Shown here in pieces: positions 25,438-34,271 of a stretch of 55,026 nt of DNA. This stretch comes from Planctomycetota bacterium (GTDB lineage: Bacteria > Planctomycetota > MHYJ01 > WSZJ01): positions 81,158 through 136,183 of the forward strand of contig WSZJ01000001.1 of NCBI GenBank assembly GCA_009773755.1. Direction: 5' to 3'. The notes beneath the pieces are model-generated. The model was not told where the DNA came from. It saw only the letters and a program-made list of their open reading frames with translations, and did no database searches. Both the position numbers and the translations under genes were made by a program. Position 1 is the first letter of the stretch, and every line of letters begins with the position of its first letter.

Positions 25438-25938
25438 CTATTTCTTTTCCGGTCCCCGTGATCCCAGCTCGCGATCCATCTCCAGCAGCGCCACGGCGTC
25501 GTTCTTGATCAGCTGGAACTTCGCAACAATGTCGCGCGACTGCTTCTCTTCTTCGACTTGCTCCGTCAGGAACCACTGCAGCTCGACCATGAGCGAGAAC
25601 GCCTTCTCCTTCTGCGCCGTCTCGTAGAGCGCGTCGATCCGCTTCGACACGTCCTGCTCCTGTTTGAGCGCGACTTCGAAGACCTCCTGCATCGACTTGA
25701 ATTTCACTTTCGGCTCGGGGATCGCATTGAGCCTCACGCCGCCGCCGCGATTGATGAGGAAGTCGAGAAGCTTCATCGCGTGGTCGTATTCCTCGGCGCT
25801 CTGTATGCGAAGCCATTTCGCAAACCCGTGGAAATTCTGCGCGGAACAGTGCGCGGACATCGCGAGGTAGGTATAGGAAGAAACGAGTTCGTTGTTGATC
25901 TGCTCGTTGACGGCCTCGAGGACGACGGCGGTGACCAT
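25438..25938 (-). CDS. Ferritin
   Basis: The product is 166 aa, the size of a bacterial ferritin. It has a strong GGGGGGAG ribosome site just before ATG 25938. Four-helix signatures are VNEQINNELVSSYTYLAMS, with the first-helix Glu ligand, FAKWLRIQSAEEYDHAMKL (EExxH ligands), and VELQWFLTEQVEEEKQS. The diiron ferroxidase ligands appear present. It stores iron in the cytoplasm. It is convergent with abiEii (11-base gap). The SUF locus is 18 kb away, so there is no operon link. Confidence 0.95.
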   Translation of the reverse strand: MVTAVVLEAVNEQINNELVSSYTYLAMSAHCSAQNFHGFAKWLRIQSAEEYDHAMKLLDFLINRGGGVRLNAIPEPKVKFKSMQEVFEVALKQEQDVSKRIDALYETAQKEKAFSLMVELQWFLTEQVEEEKQSRDIVAKFQLIKNDAVALLEMDRELGSRGPEKK

Positions 25939-26013
25939 ATGCTCCCCCCGGAAAGGTGATTTTGAGATGACGGCGTGGGCATTTTGCGCGGAGGAAGCGG
26001 AAAGGGCAACGCT

Positions 26014-26541
26014 TCAGGTCGACAGTCGGGCGGCGAGAGCGGCGACGTCGGGCCAGCCGTAGGCGACTTCCTCGAGCTCCTGCGCGCCGATTTTCCCCAG
26101 GGTGGTTCCGTCCAGGACGCCGCCGTGTTTCTCGTAGAAGCGCCGGCCGGCGAGGTTGTCGCGAAGGACCCATACGAGCATCGAGCGCCGCTTTTCTTCC
26201 GTAAGCCACGCCGCGCTCGCCGCAAGGAGCCGCTTCCCCGCCCCGTGCCGCGCAGCCCCGGGGCGGACGTAGATCGCGTAGAGCTCCGCGTCGTACGCGC
26301 CGTGCAACTCGCGGATCGGCCCGGCGACGGCGAAGCCGAAGACCGCACCGTCCGCCTCCGCCACAAACGTCTTCGTGCCGGGCGTGACGAAGCGCTCCCG
26401 GCGGCGCTTCTCGAACGACTCGTACGACAGCGACGCCAGGTGCGCGGCGTCGACGATCCCGGCGTAGGCGGCGCGCCACGTGTCGACGTGGACGCGCGCG
26501 ATGGCGGGGATGTCGGCTTCGGCGGCGGGGCGGATGGTCAT
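26014..26541 (-). CDS. GNAT acetyltransferase
   Basis: The protein is 175 aa. It shows the GNAT layout: IRPAAEADIPAIARVHVDTW at the N-terminus, motif A with AELYAIYVRPGAARHGAGKRLLAA (a variant of Q/RxxGxG/A, the acetyl-CoA loop), and motif B VWVLRDNLAGRRFYEKHGG. The substrate is unknown. Its start overlaps the stop of the membrane gene by four bases (ATGA), so the two genes are translated together. Confidence 0.92.
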   Translation of the reverse strand: MTIRPAAEADIPAIARVHVDTWRAAYAGIVDAAHLASLSYESFEKRRRERFVTPGTKTFVAEADGAVFGFAVAGPIRELHGAYDAELYAIYVRPGAARHGAGKRLLAASAAWLTEEKRRSMLVWVLRDNLAGRRFYEKHGGVLDGTTLGKIGAQELEEVAYGWPDVAALAARLST

Positions 26542-27212
26542 GCGGGAGCGGCGCCCTTATTCAGGAAGCGCCCCAGGACGACGAACCACGGGACCAGGAG
26601 GACCGTAATGACACCGGTCGTGACCTTGAGGCCAGGCATCCATTCGGCCATTCCGGACGCGGTCATGCCGAAGCCGACGATCCAGATCGCCCACGACCAC
26701 ACCCTGAGCCACGAAGGCATGCCGCGCGTCGCCATCGTCAGGATGACGCCCGCGACGCAGTAGAAGCCGTTCGCGTAGACGGTCGTCCAGAAACCGGCGC
26801 CGAGCAGGACCAGGTAGAGATTCTCCCGGTTAGCCGCCACCAGCCGCGCTTCCCACGTCAGGTCGAAGCACGCGCCGAGGCACGCAATTCCCAGCGCGAC
26901 ACGGGCGGCCGTTCGGGAGCGGACGTGCGACCCCCACAAGCCGTAGAAGGCGAGCAGGCTGAGAGCTCCGAGCATCCAGCAGATCCAGCTCGCGCGCCAC
27001 AGCGCCAGGTGCGACTCGAGCCACTCGATCCGGGCGGGCCACGGAATCCCGTCGTCGGCCGCGGGCCGGATCACGATCAGCATCGCCAGCGCGGCGGCGG
27101 CGTGAATCGCGGCGGCCACCAGCGGAATCGCCGCGGACGCGAACGACTGGACTTCCGGTTGGCGTTCATCGAGCATCGAGGTCTTCGGTTCCACATTCGG
27201 AGGATAGGACAT
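26538..27212 (-). CDS. Integral membrane protein, about six segments
   Basis: Two in-frame starts are possible; I take ATG 27212 (GGAAG site upstream), although ATG 27176 could be used. The product is about 224 aa. Hydrophobic segments appear at IPLVAAAIHAAAALAMLIVI, WICWMLGALSLLAFYGLWG, VALGIACLGACFDL, VLLGAGFWTTVYANGFYCVA, WSWAIWIVGFGMTASGMA and TTGVITVLLVPWFVVLG. No transport or catalytic motif is seen, and I do not recognise the family. It overlaps the GNAT gene downstream and diverges from the glyoxalase-fold gene with starts two bases apart. Confidence 0.75.
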   Translation of the reverse strand: MSYPPNVEPKTSMLDERQPEVQSFASAAIPLVAAAIHAAAALAMLIVIRPAADDGIPWPARIEWLESHLALWRASWICWMLGALSLLAFYGLWGSHVRSRTAARVALGIACLGACFDLTWEARLVAANRENLYLVLLGAGFWTTVYANGFYCVAGVILTMATRGMPSWLRVWSWAIWIVGFGMTASGMAEWMPGLKVTTGVITVLLVPWFVVLGRFLNKGAAPA

Positions 27213-27585
27213 GCGCCTCTTCCGCGTCATCCTCCCCGTTGCTTCCCTCGAGAAGGCGGCTGCGTTCTGGGCCGCGCTCTCGGGGCTGCCGGGGAAGCGC
27301 GTTTCGCCCGGGCGGCACTACTTCGATTTCGGCGGGACGATTCTGGCGTGCTTCGACCCGCGGGCGGACGGTGACGGCTTCGACGCGACGCCGAATCCGG
27401 ACCACCTGTATTTTGCGGTGGCTGACCTCGACGCGGTCTTCACTCGCGCGAAATCCGCGGGGTGTCTGGAGCTGGAAGCGGCAATCCGGACGCGGCCGTG
27501 GGGCGAGCGCAGCTTCTACGCGAAGGACCCGTTCGGGAACCCGGTCTGCTTCGTGGACGAGAAAACTGTTTTCACGGGAAAGTAG
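27211..27585 (+). CDS. Glyoxalase/VOC-fold protein
   Basis: ATG 27211 has a GGAGGAT ribosome site seven bases away. The product is 124 aa with the VOC pattern LFRVILPVASLEKAAAFWAAL, LYFAVADLDAVFTRAKSAG and SFYAKDPFGNPVCFVDE. The closing DPFGNPVCFVDE carries a typical metal-ligand position. It is likely a bleomycin-resistance or glyoxalase-like protein of unknown substrate. It is not closely like the VOC protein at 6211-6564. It precedes mutS by 55 bases. Confidence 0.87.
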   Translation: MRLFRVILPVASLEKAAAFWAALSGLPGKRVSPGRHYFDFGGTILACFDPRADGDGFDATPNPDHLYFAVADLDAVFTRAKSAGCLELEAAIRTRPWGERSFYAKDPFGNPVCFVDEKTVFTGK

Positions 27586-27640
27586 GCGGGAAGCCTCGAC
27601 GGATTGACACCGCTTCCCCGAATCCGTCAGACTCCGTCGC

Positions 27641-30196
27641 ATGGCCACGCCGCTGATGGAGCAGTACGCCGCGATCAAGAAGCAGCATCCGGACGACCTG
27701 CTGTTTTTCCGGCTTGGCGATTTCTACGAGATGTTTTACGAAGACGCGAAGACGGCGGCGCGGACGCTTGGGATCACGCTGACGTCGCGGTTCAAGGGGG
27801 AGCAGGCGGTGCCGATGGCGGGGGTGCCTGCGGTTTCGTACGAGAACTATGTGGCGAAGCTGCTGCGGGCGGGATTCCGGGTGGCGGTGTGCGAGCAGAC
27901 GCAGGATGTGGAAGAGGCGGAGGGGCTGGTCGAGCGGGGCGTCGTGCGGGTGATGACGCCGGGGACGCTGACGGAGCAGAATCTGCTGCAGGCGAAGTCG
28001 GCGAATTTTCTTGCGGCGGCGTGTCCGGCGAAGGGCGGGGTGTTTTCGCTGGCTTGGGCGGACCTGTCGACGGGGCATTTTCACGTGGAAGGGCTGGCCG
28101 AGCGGGAGTTGCTCGACGAACTCACGCGGCTCGCGCCGTCGGAGCTGCTCGTCCCCGAGAATCTGCGCGAGGCGGAATGGCTCGCGCCGGTGAAGGACGC
28201 GCTCAGGGTGTGCATCACGCCGGCGCCGGAGTGGGACTTCGAGCCGGCGCGGAGCGAGGAGATTCTCGGCAAGCAATTCGGGACGACCGGGGTGGGCGGC
28301 TTCGGGCTCGACGGGATCCCGCTTCCGGCCGCGGCGGCGATCGTGGAGTACCTGCGGCGGACGCAGCGGACGGAGCTGCGGCATCTTGCGCGGATCATGC
28401 CCTTTACGCGCGATGGCCGCGTGTTCCTCGACCGCGCGACGCAACTCGGGCTCGAGCTGACGCAGACGATGCGCGGCGGCGACGACAGCGAGACGCTGCT
28501 CGGCGTGCTCGACAAGACGTCGACGGCAATGGGCGCGCGGCTTCTGCGCGACTGGCTGCTTTGCCCATTGCGCGACGTCCCCGCAATCCGGCGGAGGCAC
28601 GACGCCGTCGAGGAGCTCGCGCGCCAGCATCTTTTCCGCCAGGAACTCCAGGCCGCGATGCGCCGCATGGGCGACCTCGAGCGGCTCGGGGCTCGGCTGG
28701 GAAGCGGCCGCGCGAACGCGCGCGACCTTGGCGGAGTCGCGGCGACGCTCCTGCAGGTGCCGGATCTTGCCGATGCGCTGACGACCGCGAAGTCCGCGCT
28801 TGCCGGCGACGTCGCCGCTTCGCTCGACCCGCAGACGGACCTCGCCGAAACGCTGACGCGCGCGCTGACCGAAGACCCGCCGATCCCTCTCAAGGAGGGC
28901 GGCCTCATCCGCGACGGCTTCGACGCGGAGCTCGACCGCGTCCGGTCGCTCATGAAAGACGGCCAGTCGTGGATCGCGCGGTTCCAGGCGGAGGAACAGA
29001 AGCGCACCGGGCTGGCGGTGAAAGTCGGGTTCAACCACGTGTTCGGGTACTACATCGAGATCACGCACGCGCAGGCGGGCAAAGGCGCGGTGCCGCCGGA
29101 GTACATCCGGAAGCAGACGACGAAGAATTCGGAGCGGTACATCACTCCGGCGCTGAAGGAGCACGAGACGGAAGTGCTGAATGCGGACGCGGCGGGGAAG
29201 AAGCGCGAGTACGAGGTGTTTCTGGAGCTGCGCGAGCGCGCGGCTAAGGGGGTGGCGACACTGCTCAAGACGGCGGCGGCGATCGCGGAGCTGGACGTCG
29301 TGGCGTCGATGGCGCAGGTTGCGGTCGAGCATCGCTACGCGCGCCCCGTCGTCGACGACTCCGGCGCGCTCGAGATCAGCGAAGGCCGCCACCCGGTCCT
29401 CGAGCGCTTCACGCACGACCGTTTCGTCCCCAACGACGCCGCGCTGGACATCGACGGCGCGCGGATCGGGCTGATCACGGGGCCGAACATGGCGGGGAAA
29501 TCGACGTACATCCGGCAGGTCGCGCTGATCGTGCTGATGACGCAGGCGGGAAGCTTCGTCCCCGCGGCGGCCGCGCGCATCGGCGTCGTCGACCGGATCT
29601 TCACGCGCGTCGGCGCCGCGGACGAGCTCACGCGCGGCAATTCGACCTTCATGGTCGAGATGAATGAGACCGCCGCGATCCTGCACAACGCGACGGCGCG
29701 GTCGCTCATCATCCTCGACGAGATCGGTCGCGGGACGTCCACCTTCGACGGGCTGTCGATCGCCTGGGCTGTGACGGAGTACCTTCACGACCGCGTCGGC
29801 GCCCGCACACTCTTCGCCACTCACTACCACGAACTCACCGAGCTGGCCAAAGCCCTTCCCGGCCTCCGCAACCTCCACGTCCAGGTCCGCGACTACAAAG
29901 GCCGGATCGTCTTCACGCACCGCATCGGCCAGGGCCCGACCGACAAGTCCTACGGCGTCCACGTCGCGCAGCTCGCCGGACTGCCGAAGCCGGTCATCGA
30001 CCGAGCCGGCGAAATCCTCAAGCGCCTCGAAGACCAGGAACTCGAGGTCGCCGACCGGCCGAAATTCGCGCGGCAGGCCAGCGCCGCCAAAGCGCTTCAG
30101 AGGTCGCTCTTTGGAGAAGAGTCGCCGCAAGAGGGGCGGGGTGGGCAAGGCAGCGGGCAGGCGGGCGGGCGGGCAGGCGAGCAAGCAACGACGTAG
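27641..30196 (+). CDS. mutS: DNA mismatch repair protein MutS
   Basis: The product is 851 aa, the normal length. It binds mismatched DNA and starts repair with MutL. The mismatch-recognition motif GDFYEMFYEDA (Phe and Glu) is near residue 27. ATPase signatures follow: Walker A GPNMAGKSTY near residue 616, FMVEMNETA, LDEIGRGTSTFDG, and FATHYHELTELAK. The C-terminal end (after RSLFGEES) is an added Gly/Gln/Ala-rich tail encoded by a GC-rich tandem repeat. No mutL is adjacent in the window. Confidence 0.98.
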   Translation: MATPLMEQYAAIKKQHPDDLLFFRLGDFYEMFYEDAKTAARTLGITLTSRFKGEQAVPMAGVPAVSYENYVAKLLRAGFRVAVCEQTQDVEEAEGLVERGVVRVMTPGTLTEQNLLQAKSANFLAAACPAKGGVFSLAWADLSTGHFHVEGLAERELLDELTRLAPSELLVPENLREAEWLAPVKDALRVCITPAPEWDFEPARSEEILGKQFGTTGVGGFGLDGIPLPAAAAIVEYLRRTQRTELRHLARIMPFTRDGRVFLDRATQLGLELTQTMRGGDDSETLLGVLDKTSTAMGARLLRDWLLCPLRDVPAIRRRHDAVEELARQHLFRQELQAAMRRMGDLERLGARLGSGRANARDLGGVAATLLQVPDLADALTTAKSALAGDVAASLDPQTDLAETLTRALTEDPPIPLKEGGLIRDGFDAELDRVRSLMKDGQSWIARFQAEEQKRTGLAVKVGFNHVFGYYIEITHAQAGKGAVPPEYIRKQTTKNSERYITPALKEHETEVLNADAAGKKREYEVFLELRERAAKGVATLLKTAAAIAELDVVASMAQVAVEHRYARPVVDDSGALEISEGRHPVLERFTHDRFVPNDAALDIDGARIGLITGPNMAGKSTYIRQVALIVLMTQAGSFVPAAAARIGVVDRIFTRVGAADELTRGNSTFMVEMNETAAILHNATARSLIILDEIGRGTSTFDGLSIAWAVTEYLHDRVGARTLFATHYHELTELAKALPGLRNLHVQVRDYKGRIVFTHRIGQGPTDKSYGVHVAQLAGLPKPVIDRAGEILKRLEDQELEVADRPKFARQASAAKALQRSLFGEESPQEGRGGQGSGQAGGRAGEQATT
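30141..30186. repeat. GC-rich tandem GGGC-type repeat in mutS tail
   Basis: The run of GGGC, GGCA and GGCG units (gggcaaggcagcgggcaggc then gggcgggcgggcaggcgagc) encodes the last 18 or so residues of MutS. It may be an inserted or expanded intergenic-type repeat. Confidence 0.5.
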
Positions 30197-30231
30197 TCGT
30201 CCGCGAGCAGTGGTGGATCCGAATTCATGCC

Positions 30232-30474
30232 TTGAAAGGATCTGTTCGACGCCCGCCAGTCCTTGATCTGCGGGCGCAGGACAAGATTGCCGCGGCCGAT
30301 GTCGCCAGATGGAAGGCGTTCGTGCAGAAGGCGCTTCTTGCGCGCGGGCGGCACGACGGCAGGGAGGTCTACCGGGGCACGCCGGCTCAGAGCCTCTCGG
30401 CGCTCGTCGAGTCCATGGCAGCGAAGAAAGTCCCTGAACTGCTGTTCACGTCGCGGATCGACCTGAAGAAGTAG
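30232..30474 (+). CDS. Small hypothetical protein
   Basis: An 80-codon frame starts with TTG at 30232, 35 bases after the mutS stop; no ATG or ribosome site is convincing. It contains QDKIAAADVARWKAFVQKALLARGRHDG and KKVPELLFTSRI. The frame also stays open upstream into the end of mutS, so the start is uncertain. It may be a real short gene, or a fragment. No family is recognised. Confidence 0.35.
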   Translation: MKGSVRRPPVLDLRAQDKIAAADVARWKAFVQKALLARGRHDGREVYRGTPAQSLSALVESMAAKKVPELLFTSRIDLKK

Positions 30475-30516
30475 TCCCGGAAGCTATACTTCGCGCCTCA
30501 CCCTCGGAGAACGCCC

Positions 30517-30918
30517 ATGGACATGCGCGAGCTGCTGCAGAAGACGGTCGAGCAGGGGAAGTGGATCAACATCCGCGAGGCAGGCGGGAGCTGGGTTGTG
30601 ACGCTCGATCTGAAGGGGGGCCGCAAGCAGACGGTGACGGTGTCGACGTTTTCCGAGGGCGGGCACCAGTACGGGCGGCTGAAGTCGAAGATCGGACCGG
30701 CCGCCTCCCTCTCCAGCCAGCGGCCGACTTCCGCTCTCAAGATGAACGCCGGGCTGACGCACGGATCGCTCGCGATCGACGGCGAGGACCTCGTCATCCA
30801 GGAAACGATCATGCTCGCCGAATCGACGCCGACTCACCTGCTCGCGTCGCTTCAGTACATCGGCGAGGCCGCGGACCGGTACGAGAAGATGATGGGCGGC
30901 GGCGCGGACAAACACTAG
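30517..30918 (+). CDS. Hypothetical protein, YbjN/CesT-chaperone-like
   Basis: ATG 30517 has a GGAGA site eight bases before it. The product is 133 aa, soluble, no signal. A beta-sheet then helix pattern is visible (WVVTLDLKGGRKQTVTVSTF, ALKMNAGLTHGSLAIDGEDL, VIQETIMLAESTPTHLLASL, QYIGEAADRYEKMM). The alternation GLTHGSLAID...IQETIMLAES and closing helix resemble YbjN or type III secretion chaperone folds. This is a fold-level guess. The next gene is convergent. Confidence 0.65.
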   Translation: MDMRELLQKTVEQGKWINIREAGGSWVVTLDLKGGRKQTVTVSTFSEGGHQYGRLKSKIGPAASLSSQRPTSALKMNAGLTHGSLAIDGEDLVIQETIMLAESTPTHLLASLQYIGEAADRYEKMMGGGADKH

Positions 30919-30924
30919 GGCCCT

Positions 30925-32124
30925 TCAAAGTCGTTCCCACCCCGCGTCCATCAGGTCCTTCGATTCCGAAGGCCAGCGGCGCGAATCGTGAAGCGCCTTG
31001 AGGTCCTCGAGAATGTCCCTCATCCGCCGCAGCGGTTCCGGGGCGGCGGACTTGAGCGCTTCCTCGATCGCCTCCTTCGCTTTGCGCCCGAAAGACCGGA
31101 GCTTCGCGTCTGCCGCTTCTCGCGTCTCCTGCGCGTCGGCGTCGAGGTCGCGGATTGCCGCGGCGATCACGGCAGAGTCTTCGGCGGACGGCTGACCGGA
31201 AGCGCCTTCCCGGCCTGTCGCTATGCCGAGGTCTTTCCCCCACACCTGGCCGTCCTCCGAAACCACGAGCGTCATCCAGCCCGTGACGCCTCGCTCGGCC
31301 GGGATGGCGATGAACGCGAACGCCTTCGCGCCCTCCCAGGCCTTCGCGTCGGCGTCGGGCCCGTCGGCCGCGAACGCGTTTCCTGATTCGTCGAGCTCCA
31401 GCGCCGTGAAGCGGTAGCCGCTCCAGGGCGCGGCCTGCGCGGCGGCGAGGAGCCGCGGGCGCGCGGCGACGCCATCAGAAGCGGGAAGCGGACGCAGGTC
31501 GGCCGCGGCTGCCTCCGGCGGAATCAGCGCGATTGCGTTCCCTTCTGCGTCAGCCAGCCGCGCGAGGCCGGACCAGTCGCCGGCCCAGAAATCTGCGGCC
31601 CCGTTGCCGTCGAGATCGCCGTCGCGCAGCTTCCCCTCCGCGGCCGCCGCGGCCTTCAGCAGCTTGATCGACTCCACCTGATTTTTCAGCGGACGGTGCG
31701 CCTCGCGCTGCCCCATGAATTTTCCCTTTGACCACCTCAGTACCAGCGACGTCGCGCGGTCTGTCGAAATCGCGACGACCCGTTCGCCCCCGTCCACCGG
31801 CGACGACTTCGCAAAGCCCATGAGCGGCGCGATCGCCAGCGTCCGCTCGTTCTCTTCCGCTTCCCCTTCCACCAGCACTTTGATGAACGCGCGGTCGTGG
31901 CGCGCGACGGCGGTCGCGAGAAAACGCCAGGCTTCTTCGCCGTTTTCCGGCGCGGCTGGAAGCGCCCACTCGACTTTCGCCTGGCAGGAGTAGCACTGCT
32001 GCGCATTCCAGCCGAGAGTCGATTCGCAGTAGGGACACGCCGGCGAAACGGATTTCCGGTCCCAGTCGGGTGGAAGGGCCACAGCCGCGAAGCAACCGAG
32101 CAAGAGCAGGATCAACGTGCGCAT
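30925..32124 (-). CDS. Exported protein with zinc-ribbon and helical tail
   Basis: The product is 399 aa. The N-terminus (RTLILLLLGCFAAVA) is a signal with a possible lipobox (LLGC, Cys near residue 11). Residues about 30-50 hold CPYC...CYSC, a zinc-ribbon-like motif. The middle (FAFIAIPAERGVTGWMTLVV) followed by SEDGQVWGKDLG is reminiscent of DUF2950-type domains. The tail IRDLDADAQETREAADAKLR then SFGRKAKEAIEEALKSA is a Planctomycetota-type pattern also seen in many WD40 proteins of that phylum. Function unknown. It is convergent with the previous gene (six-base gap). Confidence 0.78.
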   Translation of the reverse strand: MRTLILLLLGCFAAVALPPDWDRKSVSPACPYCESTLGWNAQQCYSCQAKVEWALPAAPENGEEAWRFLATAVARHDRAFIKVLVEGEAEENERTLAIAPLMGFAKSSPVDGGERVVAISTDRATSLVLRWSKGKFMGQREAHRPLKNQVESIKLLKAAAAAEGKLRDGDLDGNGAADFWAGDWSGLARLADAEGNAIALIPPEAAAADLRPLPASDGVAARPRLLAAAQAAPWSGYRFTALELDESGNAFAADGPDADAKAWEGAKAFAFIAIPAERGVTGWMTLVVSEDGQVWGKDLGIATGREGASGQPSAEDSAVIAAAIRDLDADAQETREAADAKLRSFGRKAKEAIEEALKSAAPEPLRRMRDILEDLKALHDSRRWPSESKDLMDAGWERL

Positions 32125-32199
32125 CGACGTCCATCATACTTGACAATCGCGCCGGATGGGCTGGCGCCGCGCGCCGCAGGAGGACGGCAACCCGGTCGC

Positions 32200-34185
32200 T
32201 CAGACGCCGGCCGCGAGGAGCTCGAAGACCTGCGCGCCGTGACGCTTGATCGCGGGGACGAGCCCCTGCTCGCGCATGAGCGATTTCACGATCGGCGTGA
32301 GCGGTTCCGCGCGGAATTTCTTCCCGCTGGTCGGCAGCACGATTTCGCCTGAGTTGATGTTGACGGACAGCTCGGTCTCGTCGGCCACCGCGGCGTAGAA
32401 CGCGTCGTCGGAAACGACCAGGAACGGGAGCGCCTCGTTGACCAGGTTGCGTTTGTGGATGAACGCGTAGCTGCGCGCAATGACGAGTTTGATGCCGGCG
32501 CCCTGCAGCGCCCACACAGCCTGCTCGCGCGAGGAGCCGCTTCCCCACCCCTGCCCTGCGACGATGATGTTCTGGCCCTTGCGCACCTTGTCCGCGAATC
32601 CCGGCTTGACGAAGTGGAAGCACTTCTCGCCCAGTTCTTCCGGTTTCACCAGGTGGCAGAATTCGCCCGGGATGATGGCGTCGGTATCGATGTTGTCGCC
32701 GAACTTCTGCACGCGGCCGCGCACGGTCCAGGGCTGGTCGACGGCGACGTCGGTCGAGACGGCGTGCGCGGGGACGACGTCGATCTCGGGCTCGGTGGTG
32801 ACGACATTCGGGAGCGGGGTCTTGCGGTCGCGGCCGAGGAGTTTCTCGAATCGTTCGCGGTCGACCTTTGCGAGGAACGGCCGCGGGTCGGCGACCTTGA
32901 GGGAGAGGGCGGAAGCGGCAACGGTCGGGCCGCTGGCGAGCCACGCGAGTGAGCCTTCGCCCATGCGGTTGGGGAAATTGCGGTTCTGCGATGAGAGCCA
33001 GGTTTCCCCCTTCCCCGCCTTCTCGCTCGCGACGCCGAGGCACATGGAGCAGCCCGGAACGGAGACGCGGAAGCCGGCCTGCTCGTAGATTTTCCACAGG
33101 CCGGCGGCCGCAAGGTTGCGCTGGATGGAGAGGTCGCCGGGAACGACGAGGCGATTCGCCGAAGAAACCGGTTTCTGGTCCTTCAGGACCTGTTCGAGCA
33201 CGAGCGCCGACAGAACGAGTTCTTCTTCCGTGGTCGTGCAGGCTCCGATGAACACGCCGTTGAGCGCCATGCCGGCGTGCTGCTCCGCCGTGAACACGTT
33301 GTCGGGGCTGAATGGCTTCGCGACCAGCGGGACGATCTTCGCGAGGTCGATCGGAAAGCGCGCGACGTAGGGCGCGCCATCGTCGGCCCGGAACCACTTC
33401 GCGCCGTCGTTGTGCGACTTGCGTTTCGAAAGCCAGGCCGCGACCTGCCCGTCCGCTTCGAAGATCCCGTTGAGCCCGCCGAATTCGGCGGTCATGTTGG
33501 CGATGGTGAAGCGCGCGTCGGTGGTAAGTTCGCGGACGCTCTCGCCGCGGAACTCGACGGAGCGCTCCATGGCGACGGTGTTGCGACCGAGGTCGCCGAG
33601 GGTCCGGAGGATGATGTCCTTGCCGCCGATCCCGAACCCGGGCTTGCCGGAGTAGACGACTTCGATCGCTTCGGGGACCTCGATCCAGCTCGTGCCCAGC
33701 ACCATCGCGGCCGTGATGTCCGCGCCGCCGAGGCCTATCGAAAACGCGCCCATCCCGCCGTGCGACGACGTGTGAGAGTCGGCGCCGAGCACGATTTCGC
33801 CGGGCTGGACGAGATCCCGGTAGAACTTCGTGTGGAGGATCGTGACGTTCGCGTCGTAGAAGTGCGTGATCCCCGCTTCCTTTGCGAAGTCGCGCGAAAG
33901 CTGCGTCAGCTTCTGCGCGCGCTTGTCGTTGGCGAGCGTGACGGGATCGACGGTGTGATCTACGGCGAGAAAGAAGCGGTCCTTGTCGTAAACCGGCGGC
34001 CGTCCGAGCATTTCGTATGTCCGGTCCATGCCGTTCCACGCGAGTTCGCTCGCGATCGTCCAGTCGACCTTCACCTGCAGGATGTCCCCGGTTCTGACGA
34101 ACGGTTTCGTCAGCCCGATCGCATGCGCCGCCAGAATCTTCTGGGTGAGCGTCATGGGGTTCGTCTTCGGCATGCGTTCGATCAT
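32200..34185 (-). CDS. Fused LeuC-LeuD-type isopropylmalate dehydratase-like enzyme
   Basis: ATG 34185 has a GGGGAGG ribosome site five bases before it, which is why I prefer it to the earlier ATG at 34206. The product is 661 aa, joining large and small subunits that are usually separate. The large part has GADSHTSSHGGMGAFSIGLGG and the 4Fe-4S cysteines in GACTTT and PGCSMC. The small part begins near residue 490 with NIDTDAIIPGEFCHLV, a LeuD mark, and GQGWGSGSSREQA. It would isomerise 2- and 3-isopropylmalate, or act as homoaconitase, in the cytoplasm. An isopropylmalate-dehydrogenase-family gene lies 2.1 kb away. Substrate is unproven. Confidence 0.85.
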   Translation of the reverse strand: MIERMPKTNPMTLTQKILAAHAIGLTKPFVRTGDILQVKVDWTIASELAWNGMDRTYEMLGRPPVYDKDRFFLAVDHTVDPVTLANDKRAQKLTQLSRDFAKEAGITHFYDANVTILHTKFYRDLVQPGEIVLGADSHTSSHGGMGAFSIGLGGADITAAMVLGTSWIEVPEAIEVVYSGKPGFGIGGKDIILRTLGDLGRNTVAMERSVEFRGESVRELTTDARFTIANMTAEFGGLNGIFEADGQVAAWLSKRKSHNDGAKWFRADDGAPYVARFPIDLAKIVPLVAKPFSPDNVFTAEQHAGMALNGVFIGACTTTEEELVLSALVLEQVLKDQKPVSSANRLVVPGDLSIQRNLAAAGLWKIYEQAGFRVSVPGCSMCLGVASEKAGKGETWLSSQNRNFPNRMGEGSLAWLASGPTVAASALSLKVADPRPFLAKVDRERFEKLLGRDRKTPLPNVVTTEPEIDVVPAHAVSTDVAVDQPWTVRGRVQKFGDNIDTDAIIPGEFCHLVKPEELGEKCFHFVKPGFADKVRKGQNIIVAGQGWGSGSSREQAVWALQGAGIKLVIARSYAFIHKRNLVNEALPFLVVSDDAFYAAVADETELSVNINSGEIVLPTSGKKFRAEPLTPIVKSLMREQGLVPAIKRHGAQVFELLAAGV

Positions 34186-34271
34186 AAGCCTCCCCCGGGG
34201 GTTCATAAAGGAAGAGCTTCCCGATCGGGGGGCTTGATAGACGGCGTTGGGCTGCGTAGGCTCCGCGGCCC

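Noticed and set aside
27572..30184. 870-codon frame on the minus strand
   Set aside because: It is the antisense of mutS, Arg/His-rich and without any family signature, caused by high GC third positions.
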